DNA of 56,170 nucleotides from Ignavibacteriota bacterium (GCA_003158475.1 PMJR01000056.1:2007-58176); one strand, 5' to 3'; counted from the first letter of the stretch, positions 24,601 through 33,416 are shown. The notes: generated from the letters alone by a model not told the origin. Program-made: numbers and translations.

Positions 24601-25938
24601 ATGCGTTCAAGCACAATGCTGCTCCTTTGTTTCACATTCCTTTTCATATTCAGGGGGGAAGCCCAGGAATCTGAGGCATCGAAAAACAAGACCATCGAAG
24701 AGTTGCACGCAGAAGTTGCACGGCTCCGCCATGACCTCGATAGCCTGAAGACGCTCCGAAAGGCGGACCTCCTGACACAGGGCGATATGCTGGACAGGTT
24801 GGAGGAGACCCTGGAGAAACGCCTGACGTATCTCGAAACAAAAATTGACGCCGTGTCCCGGGCGACGGCCCCCGTGGCGTTCAACCCCGGCATGACTGCG
24901 TTCATCAACTTTGCCGCTCGCGGGGACAGCAGGAAAGTCTACGATCTGGCGGACCCGGCCAATGAGATAAGCAACCGTCCTTTTCTCCGCACCGTGGAGA
25001 TGGAGCTGCTCGGCGCCGTGGACCCTTATGCCTCCGCGGTCGCCGTGATTTCCATCGAAAACCAGGCCGGGAAGGACTTCGCAATAGATGCGGAAGAGGC
25101 GTACGGTCTCCTCAAAAGGATCCCCATTCTGGAAGATGCGCCCCTGGGTATGAAAGTGAAGATCGGGAAGTACAGGGCTCCGTTCGGCGTCAGCAACAGG
25201 ATCCACATGCATGATCTCCCCTGGACGACCCGGCCCCTCGCCGTGGCGCGCTATCTCGGGACGGAGCACGGGGACTTTTTCGAATCAGGATTCAACCCTA
25301 CCGGGATGGACATGAATTTCTACGTCCCGAATCCCATCCCGCAGACGACGATGGAAATGAACCTCGACGTCGTCCGGGCGGGGGAGCTGACGCTCTCGGG
25401 GGGGCGGGGAGGCTCACAACCTGCGTACGTCGGGCATCTGAATCTTTCGAGAGACTGGTCCAATCAGCACCTGCTGATTCTCGGCCTGAGTGCGTACGAG
25501 GAACATGGGAGCGCGACGACGCGCCTCTACGGCGCCGATCTCACGTACAAGTGGGCTCCGCTGGAAGAACGGGAGTCCCATTCATTTGTCGCCGGGGGAG
25601 AGGTTTTTGCGGGCCGGCATGTGTTCACGGACAGCGCCGTAGCGGTCTCGAGCAACTCCCCTGTAGGCTGGTACGGGTATCTCCAGTACCAGACATCATA
25701 CTGGGTCTATCTCGGCCTCCGGTATGACTGGGTCGAAGAGCCTTCCAATGACAGGCTCGTGACCCGCTCGATAGGGACGTATGCCAGCTACTACACGACG
25801 GAGTTCCTCCGCCTCAGGCTGGGTTTCGAACACCGGTCGAGCGACATCCCGGTGCAGAACAATGTGAACACGGTGCTTCTTGAGGTGAATCTGGTCTTTG
25901 GGTCGCACCCGACTGAACCGTACTGGGTGAACAAGTGA
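24601..25938 (+). CDS. porin-like outer-membrane protein of the metal-uptake operon
   Basis: A protein of 445 residues from ATG 24601, which follows a perfect AGGAGG; the open frame extends upstream to 24334 but only this start gives a signal peptide (MLLLCFTFLFIFRGEAQ). A coiled-coil segment follows (TIEELHAEVARLRHDLDSLK, about 25-75). The rest is a barrel with repeated short strands (KVKIGKYRAPFGVSNRIHMH, YGYLQYQTSYWVYLGLRYDW) resembling phosphate-selective or OprB-type porins with an N-terminal coiled coil. It lies directly before the substrate-binding protein, so it may admit metal ions or complexes across the outer membrane. Confidence 0.8.
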   Translation: MRSSTMLLLCFTFLFIFRGEAQESEASKNKTIEELHAEVARLRHDLDSLKTLRKADLLTQGDMLDRLEETLEKRLTYLETKIDAVSRATAPVAFNPGMTAFINFAARGDSRKVYDLADPANEISNRPFLRTVEMELLGAVDPYASAVAVISIENQAGKDFAIDAEEAYGLLKRIPILEDAPLGMKVKIGKYRAPFGVSNRIHMHDLPWTTRPLAVARYLGTEHGDFFESGFNPTGMDMNFYVPNPIPQTTMEMNLDVVRAGELTLSGGRGGSQPAYVGHLNLSRDWSNQHLLILGLSAYEEHGSATTRLYGADLTYKWAPLEERESHSFVAGGEVFAGRHVFTDSAVAVSSNSPVGWYGYLQYQTSYWVYLGLRYDWVEEPSNDRLVTRSIGTYASYYTTEFLRLRLGFEHRSSDIPVQNNVNTVLLEVNLVFGSHPTEPYWVNK

Positions 25939-25939
25939 T

Positions 25940-25954
25940 TTCCTTCGAAAGGAA
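25940..25954 (+). promoter_or_regulatory. hairpin enclosing the ribosome site of the ZnuA-like gene
   Basis: TTCCTT at 25940-25945 pairs perfectly with AAGGAA at 25949-25954 around a CGA loop. The 3' arm is the Shine-Dalgarno of the ATG at 25958, so the site is at least transiently masked. Confidence 0.4.
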
Positions 25955-25957
25955 CAT

Positions 25958-26992
25958 ATGATGAAAAAGAAATCCGGACTCTTCCTTCTCCCCCTGCTGG
26001 TTCTCTGCGCGTTCCCTCAGTCCCCGGCGCGGGAGGGGAAACTCAAGATCGTCACCACGCTCGGCTACCTCCGTTATGTTGCGCAGGAAGTGGGGGGGGA
26101 CAGGGTGACGGCCGTAGCGCTCGCAAACCCGCGGCAGGATCCCCATTATGTTACCCCGACGCCTGCCATGAACCAGCTCACGTCGGACGCCGACCTCTTC
26201 ATCGAGAACGGGCTTTCACTCGACATTTGGCAAAAGAATGTCGTGGACGCGTCGGGGAATCCCGCAATCCAGCCGGGGAATCCGGGGCATCTCGTCGCCA
26301 CCGTTAATGTCCCCGTGAAGGAGCTCCCGACCGAGGTCTCCCGTGCCTGGGGGGATATCCACCCGCAGGGGAACCCCCATATCTGGCTCGATCCTCTGAA
26401 TATCAGGATCGTCGCTGGGAATATCGCGGAGAGGCTGAAGCAGCTCGACCCCGCGAACACCGCGTACTACCAGACCAGGCTCGAACAGTTCAGGGGCCGG
26501 CTGGACGCCGCAATGTTCGGGGAAGAGCTTGTGCGGGCACTTGGGAAATCCGGGGGAGATGTCCTGGTGCGCAAGGCGATAAACAACGAGCTGGCGGACT
26601 GGCTGAAACTGAGGGGTCTGGAAGGGAAGCTGGGTGGATGGATGAAGGAGGCGGCCCCCTTGAACGGGATGAAGGTCATCTCGTACCATAAGACCTATAT
26701 TTACTTCGCAGACCGTTTCGGTCTCCAGCTCACGGGTGAGCTCGAGGAGAAACCGGGAATCCCCCCGCCCCCGCAGCACCGGGATGCGGTCGTCGAAGAT
26801 GTGAAGCGCGAAGGGATCCGGGTGATATTGAATGACAACTTCTACTCCCGGGAAGCGGCGGACTACGTCGCGAGCAAGACGGGGGCGAAGGTGATCATCA
26901 CCTATCTCGACGTCGGTGCGCTCCCTGAGGTCGATACCTATGAAAAGCTGATCACATTTCTGGTCCAGAATATCACGCAGGCAGTCAGATGA
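25958..26992 (+). CDS. ZnuA/TroA-like metal ABC transporter substrate-binding protein
   Basis: Periplasmic binding protein for a divalent metal (zinc or manganese). The protein is 344 residues with a signal peptide (GLFLLPLLVLCAFPQSPA). Family landmarks are KIVTTLGYLRYVAQEVGGDR, the first His in PRQDPHYVTPTP, the second in NPHIWLDPLNI, a third in ISYHKTYIYFADRFGL, and a late segment TGAKVIITYLDVGA. The His-rich loop common in ZnuA is replaced by PPPPQHRD. The stop overlaps the permease start as ATGA. No ATPase gene follows in the operon. Confidence 0.92.
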   Translation: MMKKKSGLFLLPLLVLCAFPQSPAREGKLKIVTTLGYLRYVAQEVGGDRVTAVALANPRQDPHYVTPTPAMNQLTSDADLFIENGLSLDIWQKNVVDASGNPAIQPGNPGHLVATVNVPVKELPTEVSRAWGDIHPQGNPHIWLDPLNIRIVAGNIAERLKQLDPANTAYYQTRLEQFRGRLDAAMFGEELVRALGKSGGDVLVRKAINNELADWLKLRGLEGKLGGWMKEAAPLNGMKVISYHKTYIYFADRFGLQLTGELEEKPGIPPPPQHRDAVVEDVKREGIRVILNDNFYSREAADYVASKTGAKVIITYLDVGALPEVDTYEKLITFLVQNITQAVR

Positions 26993-28494
26993 TCGAGCAG
27001 ATCTTCTCCTTCCCTTCCACGATGATCTGGCCCCTTGCGGCCTGTCTCATCCTGACCGGCATACACGTCTACCTGGGGGTCCATGTCATTGCGCGCAAGG
27101 TGATATTCGTGGATCTCGCGCTCGCGCAGATTGCCGCACTGGGGACCGTCACGGGTGTCCTTCTCGGTTACGAGGCGGGGAAGGACATCAACGCGCTCTA
27201 TCTATACTCGCTCGCGTTCACGTTCTTCGGGGCATTCATCTTCTCCATCACGCGGATGAGGGGGGAAAGAGTCCCCCACGAGGCCATAATCGGGATCGTC
27301 TATGCGGTGACGTTCGCCGCGACGATACTCGTCCTATCCAAAAGCGCGCTCGGACCGCAGGAGCTGGATCACATAATCAAGGGGGACCTCCTCTGGGTCC
27401 AGTCTGCGGTCGTCATCAAGACCGCCCTCATTTATGCGGCGGTCGGGCTGTTCCATTTCGCGTTCCGGAAGAACTTCTTGGCGATCTCCTTCGACGTGCA
27501 TGCCGCGGAGGCCGCGGGAATCCGTGTGCGGCTGTGGGATTTTCTCTTCTATATGTCGTTCGGGTTCGTCATCACGAGCTCGGTGGCGATCGCCGGCGTC
27601 TTCCTGGTGTTCAGCTACCTGGTCATCCCCTCCGTCGCCGCGATGCTCCTTGCCGAGAAGATAAGCACGCGCCTCGCGCTGGGATGGATCGGGAGTTCGA
27701 TCATAAGCTTCATCGGCGTGAAGCTCTCCTGGAGCACCGGGTTGCCGACCAGCCCCCTGATCGTGGTCCTCTTCGCGGCTGCGCTCCTCCTGACCGGCGT
27801 GTTCAGGTACCTGAAACTCGCCCCCGTGAAACTGACGGCTGTCAGGAACATGGCCGGGGCCGTCGCAGTCGTCGCTCTGTTCGTCGGGGGGTTGTTCTTT
27901 TTCGGCAACCCGGAGGAAGACCCCCTGACACACACGCTCCACATGCTGGGGAGTCCCCTGAGCACGGATCGCCAGGCTGCCCTGTCGAACCTGAGGACGT
28001 ACGGCGACCGTGACAGTCTCTGGCTCCCGTCAGTGGTCCGGCTGCTCCATGACCAGGATGCGGCGGTCAGGATCGACGCGGTGAATCTTCTGGGGGAGCT
28101 GAAGAAGAAATCCGCTCTCCCCACCGTGCTTGACCTCCTGGATGACGGTTCCGACGAAGTGGTTCTCGGCGTGCTCCGTGCCGCGCAGGTCCTTGGGGAC
28201 AGCGCCGATGCATCCCGGCTGCTTGCAAAGGCCGGGAGCGTCGCGGACCCGGAAATGAAGACCGAGATCCTGAAAGCGGCGCTCGCCATGGGGAATCCCG
28301 GGGCGATCCCGGGACTGATACATGTGGTCTCCGACGGCGGGGTGTTCGCCGACGACGCGCTGGACGCGCTGAAGGCTCATGTCAGGATCGGGTCCGGGAA
28401 TGAACGGCCGGGAAAGCTGGGCGCCTGGTGGAACGAGAACAAGAACAGGATCCGCCGGGACAGGAGTACCGGCATGTTCACAATCCCGGAGTGA
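26989..28494 (+). CDS. ZnuB-type metal ABC permease fused to HEAT repeats
   Basis: A protein of 501 residues. Residues 1 to about 295 form an ABC-3 family permease with eight or nine helices; family motifs include IFVDLALAQIAALGTV near the start and VFSYLVIPSVAAMLL later. The remaining 205 residues are helical repeats of HEAT type (DRQAALSNLRTYGDRDSLWL, PSVVRLLHDQDAAVRIDAVN, LLGELKKKSALPTVLDLLDD). Normal ZnuB proteins are about 260-290 residues, so the tail is an addition. The ATG overlaps the stop of the ZnuA-like gene. The required ATPase is not encoded in this window. Confidence 0.9.
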   Translation: MIEQIFSFPSTMIWPLAACLILTGIHVYLGVHVIARKVIFVDLALAQIAALGTVTGVLLGYEAGKDINALYLYSLAFTFFGAFIFSITRMRGERVPHEAIIGIVYAVTFAATILVLSKSALGPQELDHIIKGDLLWVQSAVVIKTALIYAAVGLFHFAFRKNFLAISFDVHAAEAAGIRVRLWDFLFYMSFGFVITSSVAIAGVFLVFSYLVIPSVAAMLLAEKISTRLALGWIGSSIISFIGVKLSWSTGLPTSPLIVVLFAAALLLTGVFRYLKLAPVKLTAVRNMAGAVAVVALFVGGLFFFGNPEEDPLTHTLHMLGSPLSTDRQAALSNLRTYGDRDSLWLPSVVRLLHDQDAAVRIDAVNLLGELKKKSALPTVLDLLDDGSDEVVLGVLRAAQVLGDSADASRLLAKAGSVADPEMKTEILKAALAMGNPGAIPGLIHVVSDGGVFADDALDALKAHVRIGSGNERPGKLGAWWNENKNRIRRDRSTGMFTIPE

Positions 28495-28558
28495 CATCGC
28501 AGGATTGATTCTGTTTCCGGATATCCCTTCCTTTCACCGATATCCGTGAGAAGTTTCT

Positions 28559-30040
28559 ATGACGACACGATTCATCGGGTTTGACCTGGGGGCGGAAAGC
28601 GGACGGTGCGTCGTCGGGATCCTGCGGGACGGAAAGGTCACGCTGGACGAGGTCCACAGGTTCACCACACACACGGTCCGGTTTCACGGGGGCTTTCACT
28701 GGGATATCCTGGCGATTGCCGAGGAGATGCTGAAGGGGCTCGTCAATGCACGGAAATCTCACGGGCCCGATTTCGACGGGGTAGGGGTGGATACCTGGGG
28801 TGTGGATTACGTTCTTGTTGACCCTGAGGGACGTGTCCTGGGCTATCCGTATCACTATCGTGACGACCGCACGGACAGCATCATGCCCGAAGCTTTCGCG
28901 GTCGTCCCGAAAGAGGCGCTGTACGGGAAGACCGGGATCCAGTTCATGCAGTTCAATACCGTCTTCCAGCTCCTTGCCGAAAAGAAGAGGCGCCTGAACC
29001 TTCTGGATCCGGCGTGGGCAATGCTGCTGATCCCGGATTTCTTCAACTTCATGTTCTCCGGAGTAGTGAAATCGGAATACACCGTTGCTTCCACGACGGG
29101 TCTCATCGATCCGGCGAAGAGAGTCTGGTCGTGGGATCTGATTGAGAAATTCGGGATCGGGAGGCACATATTCCCCGGGATCGTGGAGCCGGGGACGATT
29201 CTCGGACCGCTCCTCCCCGGGATTGCCTCCCGGACGGGGTTGAATCCCGGCATCCCGGTAATTGCGACAGCCTGCCACGATACCGCTTCCGCCGTCGTTT
29301 CCGTCCCTGCCACTGAAGGGTCATGGTCATTCCTCAGTTCGGGGACATGGTCGTTGATGGGTGTGGAGCTGAGAAAGCCCGTCCTTTCTCCCGCCTCGAT
29401 GAGGCTCAACTTCACAAACGAAGGGGGAGTCGACGGGACCATACGGTTTCTGAAGATCATCGCCGGGCTCTGGCCCGTGCAGGAGTGCCGCCGTTGCTGG
29501 AGGGAGGAGAAGAAGGAATTCAGTTATCCCGAGCTGACCCATCTGGCACGGGAGGACGGATTCGCCGGGGCCTGGGTAGACCTCTCCGATCCGAGGTTCC
29601 TGAAGGCGGGTGAGATGCCGAAGAAGATCCTGAGTTACGTGCGGGAGACCGGCGGGGAAACGAAGGCCGGGCCCGGATGGATCATCCGCGTCGTCCTCGA
29701 GAGCCTTGCCTTCAGTTACAGGGCGACGATCAGGGAGATTGAGGAACTCACGGGGATGCACATCGAGAGGCTCCATGCGGTGGGGGGCGGGATTCAGAAC
29801 GATCTGCTGGCGCAGTTCGCCGCAGATGCGACCGGCCTGACGGTGTATGCCGGTCCGATAGAAGGGACGATCGTGGGGAATATCGGCGTGCAGGCCGTCG
29901 CCCGGGGGATAGTCTCGGACTATCCGGCGTGGAGGAAGATTGTCGCCGGTTCCTTCGATCTCGATGTTTACCATCCCCGGGACACCGCATACTTTGATGC
30001 GAACGAAAAAAAATACGCGAGGATTCTGAACAAGAACTGA
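28559..30040 (+). CDS. rhaB: rhamnulokinase
   Basis: Phosphorylates L-rhamnulose to L-rhamnulose 1-phosphate in cytosolic L-rhamnose breakdown. The protein is 493 residues, the usual size of FGGY-family sugar kinases. It has the phosphate-1 motif FIGFDLGAESGR, GVDTWGVDYVLVD, DDRTD and QFNTVFQLLAEK typical of RhaB, ATACHDTASAV, SSGTWSLMG and the adenosine motif AVGGGIQNDLLAQFAADATG. No rhaA or rhaD neighbour is present. The nearby GH2 enzyme and SGNH esterase could supply deoxy-sugars from polysaccharide. Confidence 0.93.
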   Translation: MTTRFIGFDLGAESGRCVVGILRDGKVTLDEVHRFTTHTVRFHGGFHWDILAIAEEMLKGLVNARKSHGPDFDGVGVDTWGVDYVLVDPEGRVLGYPYHYRDDRTDSIMPEAFAVVPKEALYGKTGIQFMQFNTVFQLLAEKKRRLNLLDPAWAMLLIPDFFNFMFSGVVKSEYTVASTTGLIDPAKRVWSWDLIEKFGIGRHIFPGIVEPGTILGPLLPGIASRTGLNPGIPVIATACHDTASAVVSVPATEGSWSFLSSGTWSLMGVELRKPVLSPASMRLNFTNEGGVDGTIRFLKIIAGLWPVQECRRCWREEKKEFSYPELTHLAREDGFAGAWVDLSDPRFLKAGEMPKKILSYVRETGGETKAGPGWIIRVVLESLAFSYRATIREIEELTGMHIERLHAVGGGIQNDLLAQFAADATGLTVYAGPIEGTIVGNIGVQAVARGIVSDYPAWRKIVAGSFDLDVYHPRDTAYFDANEKKYARILNKN

Positions 30041-30442
30041 CGTCCCCCCCCTCGCATCATCATCGCCCGCTCCTGTCACCCATCCCTGTTCAGCGTGCCT
30101 TGCTATTGTAATCCCCAGGCAGTACATTTTTTAGAGGCCGCGTTCTTTGCCCGACATCTCTTCTCCCCACATGTAGCGATGGGGATCCCCGGGAGATGGT
30201 ATTCCCGTGGCCCGTCGCTTCCTGCATCTCCCCGGGGAATCGCTTGCTCGCGTAGCAATACCCGGTTCGACACATCGTACCCGCCTCTTCGGTAAGGAGA
30301 TCGTTCAATGCGCACGAGGACACTTGTTGCACTGGGATTGAATTAGCTGCCGGGCGCGATAACGAAATCGAGGCAGACGTGAATGAATTGTTGAAGACGT
30401 GAGTATCGGATACCAAACAACCCACAACCTCATGGAGGATGC
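30041..30442. other. 402-base intergenic region with inverted repeat and mini-ORF
   Basis: No full gene is seen. The region holds a run of eight C just after rhaB, a large imperfect inverted repeat (30176-30243) and a 12-codon reading frame at 30308-30346 (MRTRTLVALGLN) with a perfect AAGGAGAT seven bases before its ATG. The mini-frame could be a leader peptide or the eroded start of an exported protein. Confidence 0.5.
30176..30243. repeat. imperfect inverted repeat (possible RNA hairpin)
   Basis: The arms 30176-30198 and 30225-30243 pair through CCCCGGGAGATG / CATCTCCCCGGGG and through GCGAT / ATCGC. There is a six-base bulge in the left arm and a 26-base loop. There is no following T-run, so it is not a standard terminator. 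Confidence 0.5.
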
Positions 30443-31837
30443 ATGAAAACACTTGCTACTTCGCTCGTGTTCATGTGTGCGCTGACGTTACTTGCTGCGA
30501 CCGCGTTCGGACAGATTACCATCACTTCCTCTGATGTGAATGCGCAGCTGGCGGTAGGGGACTCGCTTGCTTACAAGATCGACAAAGTGACTTCAACCCT
30601 TGCCATCGGCGTGCCAGGCCAGACTTCCTGGGATTTCAGTTCACTTCGCTCGGACTCGTCGCTGACACTCCAAAGCGTTGTGGTTTCCGGTACCCCGTTC
30701 ACCGCCCAATTCTCGGGAGCGACGAATGCATTTCAGACGAGCTTTACGTATGTCTACTCCGGGATACCGATACCGGTGACGGCATATGTCTACTTCCAGT
30801 TATCTGGCAATCTTTTGAATCTCGGCGAGGGGGCAAACGGCAGCCTGGGGCCGTTTCCGGGCTCGGCGTTGATTTCAAACACCCCCGCAGATGTGTTCTA
30901 CTCACTCCCCATGACGCTGGGGACGACATGGACATCCACATACGTAAATAACTCGGTCTTTTCTCTCAATGGCTCCGTGGTTCAGCAAACGAGTGTGTCA
31001 CACAGCACCTCGTATGTCGTCGACGCATACGGCCCGATGACAATCCCGGGAGGATCGGTTCACGATGCTCTCAGGATAAAAAAGAATGATACCACGGCGA
31101 AGGGTATCTACGTCGGCTACATATTCCTGGCAAAAGACGGGGCATCAGTTCAGGTGACCGCTGCCAATACTTCGCAGCCGGAAAGCGGGACTATCCAGAT
31201 AGAACCGAGCGCCAATTGGAACCGGCAGGTGGTCCCATCTCTCCCCATACAGCTCATCTCGTTCAACGCACTGCCCAACACGTCCGGCGCCGGCGTTCTC
31301 CTCCGGTGGTCGACACTCAGCGAGGTAAACAACTACGGGTTCGAAATTCAGCGGGGAGCCCAAAGCGGCGGAGACTTCGTGACCGTTTCCGGAGCGTTCA
31401 TTCCGGGGCACGGCACGACGACGGTCCCGCAGGACTATTCATATGCTGACGTGGGTGCACCGTCGGGAACGTGGTATTATCGACTGAAACAGATCGACCT
31501 AGACGGTGCAATCCACTATAGTGACCCGGCAAAGGTCGGTGTGCGCGCGGGCGGAACTGCTCTGGACGTGCCCGCAGTGTTCTCCCTCGGGCAGAACTTC
31601 CCGAATCCCTTCAACCCGGAAACGACGATCCGTTACAGTCTCCCTTCCCGGTCGCACGTTGAACTGGCGGTGTATAACGTACTCGGCGAGCGTGTCGCAG
31701 TCCTTGCGGAAGGGGAGCAAGAGGGCGGGTTCCATGACGTCAGGTTCGACGGCACTTCGCTGGCAAGCGGTGTATATTTTTACCGACTCCGGTCCGCGGG
31801 TCTTGTGCAGACGAAACGGCTCTCGTTGCTCAGGTAG
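30443..31837 (+). CDS. secreted protein with C-terminal (type A-like) sorting domain
   Basis: A protein of 464 residues with GGAGG before the ATG and a signal peptide (MCALTLLAATAFGQ). Residues about 25-270 form a beta-rich domain without a recognised catalytic motif (repeated S/T/V strands, SLGPFPGSALISNTPADVF). Residues about 275-375 look like a fibronectin-type or Ig-like segment typical before sorting domains (LRWSTLSEVNNYGFEIQRG, GTWYYRLKQIDLDG). The sorting domain has LGQNFPNPFNPETTI, VYNVLGERVAVLAEG, SGVYFYRL and ends KRLSLLR. It is probably exported by the type IX route and anchored or released at the surface. Confidence 0.9.
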   Translation: MKTLATSLVFMCALTLLAATAFGQITITSSDVNAQLAVGDSLAYKIDKVTSTLAIGVPGQTSWDFSSLRSDSSLTLQSVVVSGTPFTAQFSGATNAFQTSFTYVYSGIPIPVTAYVYFQLSGNLLNLGEGANGSLGPFPGSALISNTPADVFYSLPMTLGTTWTSTYVNNSVFSLNGSVVQQTSVSHSTSYVVDAYGPMTIPGGSVHDALRIKKNDTTAKGIYVGYIFLAKDGASVQVTAANTSQPESGTIQIEPSANWNRQVVPSLPIQLISFNALPNTSGAGVLLRWSTLSEVNNYGFEIQRGAQSGGDFVTVSGAFIPGHGTTTVPQDYSYADVGAPSGTWYYRLKQIDLDGAIHYSDPAKVGVRAGGTALDVPAVFSLGQNFPNPFNPETTIRYSLPSRSHVELAVYNVLGERVAVLAEGEQEGGFHDVRFDGTSLASGVYFYRLRSAGLVQTKRLSLLR

Positions 31838-31890
31838 AATCGCTGGCTCTCCACAGGATCCGGCGCTGGTGATATTCTCCACGGTATGCC

Positions 31891-32505
31891 ATGACACCCG
31901 AAGGACCGCCGGCCGGAACGCCGGTCAGCCTGCGCATCTGCGTCTACTGTGCTTCGAGCAGGAGTTGTGACCCGGAATACCACCGGGGGGCACGTCGCCT
32001 GGGCATTCTCCTGGCACGGCACTCATGGACCGTCGTGTATGGCGGGGGTGCGTACGGATCGATGGGCGCGCTGGCCGACGGGGCGATCGCCGGGGGAGGG
32101 AAGATAACCGGCGTCATCCCGAATTTCATGAAGGAGCTGGAGTGGGCGCACGGCGGTCTTTCTGAGCTGCGCGTCGTCGAGGACATGCGCACGCGGAAGC
32201 ACCTGATGCTCTCCGACAGCGATGCCGTGGTGGCGCTCCCCGGCGGCACCGGGACGCTGGAGGAATTGTTTGAAGCGATCACGCTCAAGCGCCTGGGCAT
32301 ATACCTGAATCCGATCATTCTTGTGAACATGCGGGGGTTCTACGACCCGCTCCTTGCACTTCTTGACCGGTGCATCCGGGAGAGGTTCATGGACCGTCAG
32401 CACGAAGCCATGTGGACAGTCGTCACCGACGTGGAGGAGGTGATCCCTGCAATTCTCCATGCGCCGCGGTGGTCGAGGGAAGCGCGCAATTTCGCTGTCA
32501 TCTGA
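31891..32505 (+). CDS. LOG family protein (cytokinin riboside 5'-monophosphate phosphoribohydrolase-like)
   Basis: A protein of 204 residues of the TIGR00730 family. It has ICVYCASSRSCDPEY, VVYGGGAYGSMGALADGAI, EDMRTRKHLM and the signature PGGTGTLEELFEA. Family members release the base from nucleoside 5'-monophosphates such as cytokinin ribotides or AMP/pyrimidine nucleotides; the natural bacterial substrate is often unknown. Arg and Glu of the catalytic motif are present. It ends 25 bases before a truncated VOC remnant that keeps its own ribosome site. Confidence 0.93.
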   Translation: MTPEGPPAGTPVSLRICVYCASSRSCDPEYHRGARRLGILLARHSWTVVYGGGAYGSMGALADGAIAGGGKITGVIPNFMKELEWAHGGLSELRVVEDMRTRKHLMLSDSDAVVALPGGTGTLEELFEAITLKRLGIYLNPIILVNMRGFYDPLLALLDRCIRERFMDRQHEAMWTVVTDVEEVIPAILHAPRWSREARNFAVI

Positions 32506-32529
32506 AAGGCAGGACAACCGGAGGAGGCA

Positions 32530-32646
32530 ATGGAAAAAGTGACGGGTATCGGGGGGCTGTTTTTCCGTGCGCGGGATCCTCTCGCGCTGAAGGAGCGGAT
32601 GAAAAATCTGCGCGCATCCGCTCCGGGCTTTCGCGGGCCGCTGTGA
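32530..32646 (+). pseudogene. 5' remnant of a VOC-family gene
   Basis: After a GAGGAGG ribosome site, a 38-codon frame begins MEKVTGIGGLFFRARDPLAL, which is the standard N-terminus of a glyoxalase-like VOC protein of about 120-150 residues. The frame then departs from the family and stops at 32646. Only the first beta-strand and helix start remain. It could still be translated as a 38-residue peptide. Confidence 0.6.
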
Positions 32647-32699
32647 AAGTAGGCGGGCAGTTGACCCGGTCTGCTCAGATCATTGGTACAAACCCAGTC

Positions 32700-32867
32700 T
32701 CAGAGGGGGTTCAGTCCGTTTTTCGGGTTCCAGCGCTCGTCATCCTCCTGCTTCAGGTGCCTGGCGAGCTCGTCCTGGATTTTGTGCTGTTCGATAAGGA
32801 ACAATACATATGCGACGAAGAGGATGCCGCTGAGTGAGAGGAATCCGATGCCAATTGCGGGTGTCAT
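32700..32867 (-). CDS. small single-pass membrane protein (55 aa)
   Basis: On the minus strand, ATG 32867 follows AGAGGT and opens a 55-codon frame. Residues 1-24 form a membrane helix (GIGFLSLSGILFVAYVLFLI). A charged helix follows (EQHKIQDELARHLKQEDDER) and the end reads NPKNGLNPL. It is antisense to its flanking genes and stands alone. Composition and ribosome site look genuine, and the topology is that of small accessory membrane proteins. No function can be assigned. Confidence 0.6.
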   Translation of the reverse strand: MTPAIGIGFLSLSGILFVAYVLFLIEQHKIQDELARHLKQEDDERWNPKNGLNPL

Positions 32868-33290
32868 TACGACCTCTGGATCATTGGAGGAACGGGAGCC
32901 TCCCCCCGGGGGCGAGGACTATTGTTATTCAACTCTTGTGCCAGTTTCTGGACTAAAATCTGTCGGAAAAATCTGCGGTATTGAACGGAACCAAACGCCG
33001 GTTCCGGAGCGAGTCTCAATTTCGGGAAAGATGGCCCGCCAGATTCCCGTTCCCGGAACCCCTGCGACGGACGGACGCGTTACACACATGGTGTATCATG
33101 GAGATCATGGAACCTCCGGATAGTTTGTGGAACAGTTGATGAGAAAGAATCCGACTCGACGAAGGGAGTCCCGGTAAGTCCTGCATCCGCAGCAGGGACC
33201 TTGCGAAGGTATAGGATTTTCCATACCAATGCAAGCTGGGAAGTTGATATTTTACGTTTGATTATCTCCTCCAAAAATCCTAAAGTTATC
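32868..33290. other. 423-base intergenic region with hairpin
   Basis: I see no gene here. It is more AT-rich toward its end and contains a nested hairpin (33200-33235). The far end leads into a gene remnant at 33291. Confidence 0.4.
33200..33235. repeat. nested hairpin
   Basis: CTTGC (33200-33204) pairs with GCAAG (33231-33235). Inside, GGTAT (33208-33212) pairs with ATACC (33223-33227), and GG with CC beyond an A:A mismatch, closing a TTTT-containing loop. There is no terminal T-run. Confidence 0.4.
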
Positions 33291-33410
33291 ATGGGTCGTT
33301 TCGACGTACTCGAGCAGATCAAACAGCTCGACCCCGAACGGGATAACATGAAGATTATGATCTCTCATTCAGTTATGAGTTTTCGTGGGATTCCATCCGT
33401 TCGTCAATGA
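33291..33410 (+). pseudogene. 5' remnant of an MpaB/DUF2236-type oxygenase gene, frameshifted
   Basis: ATG 33291 opens MGRFDVLEQIKQLDPERDNM, which matches my memory of the N-terminus of DUF2236 oxygenases (…L..I..LDPE.D...I). The frame then reads SHSVMSF and stops at 33410. The alternative frame at the same place reads SFSYEFSWDSIRSS, which fits the family continuation (…YEFPWD..R…). So a one-step frameshift near 33365 is followed by loss of the rest of the gene. The esterase gene begins at 33417. Confidence 0.5.
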
Positions 33411-33416
33411 TTACGT

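Noticed and set aside
30266-30290. GGTTCGAC resembling a tRNA T-loop
   Set aside because: Flanking bases do not form the T-stem, and no acceptor or anticodon arm can be built.
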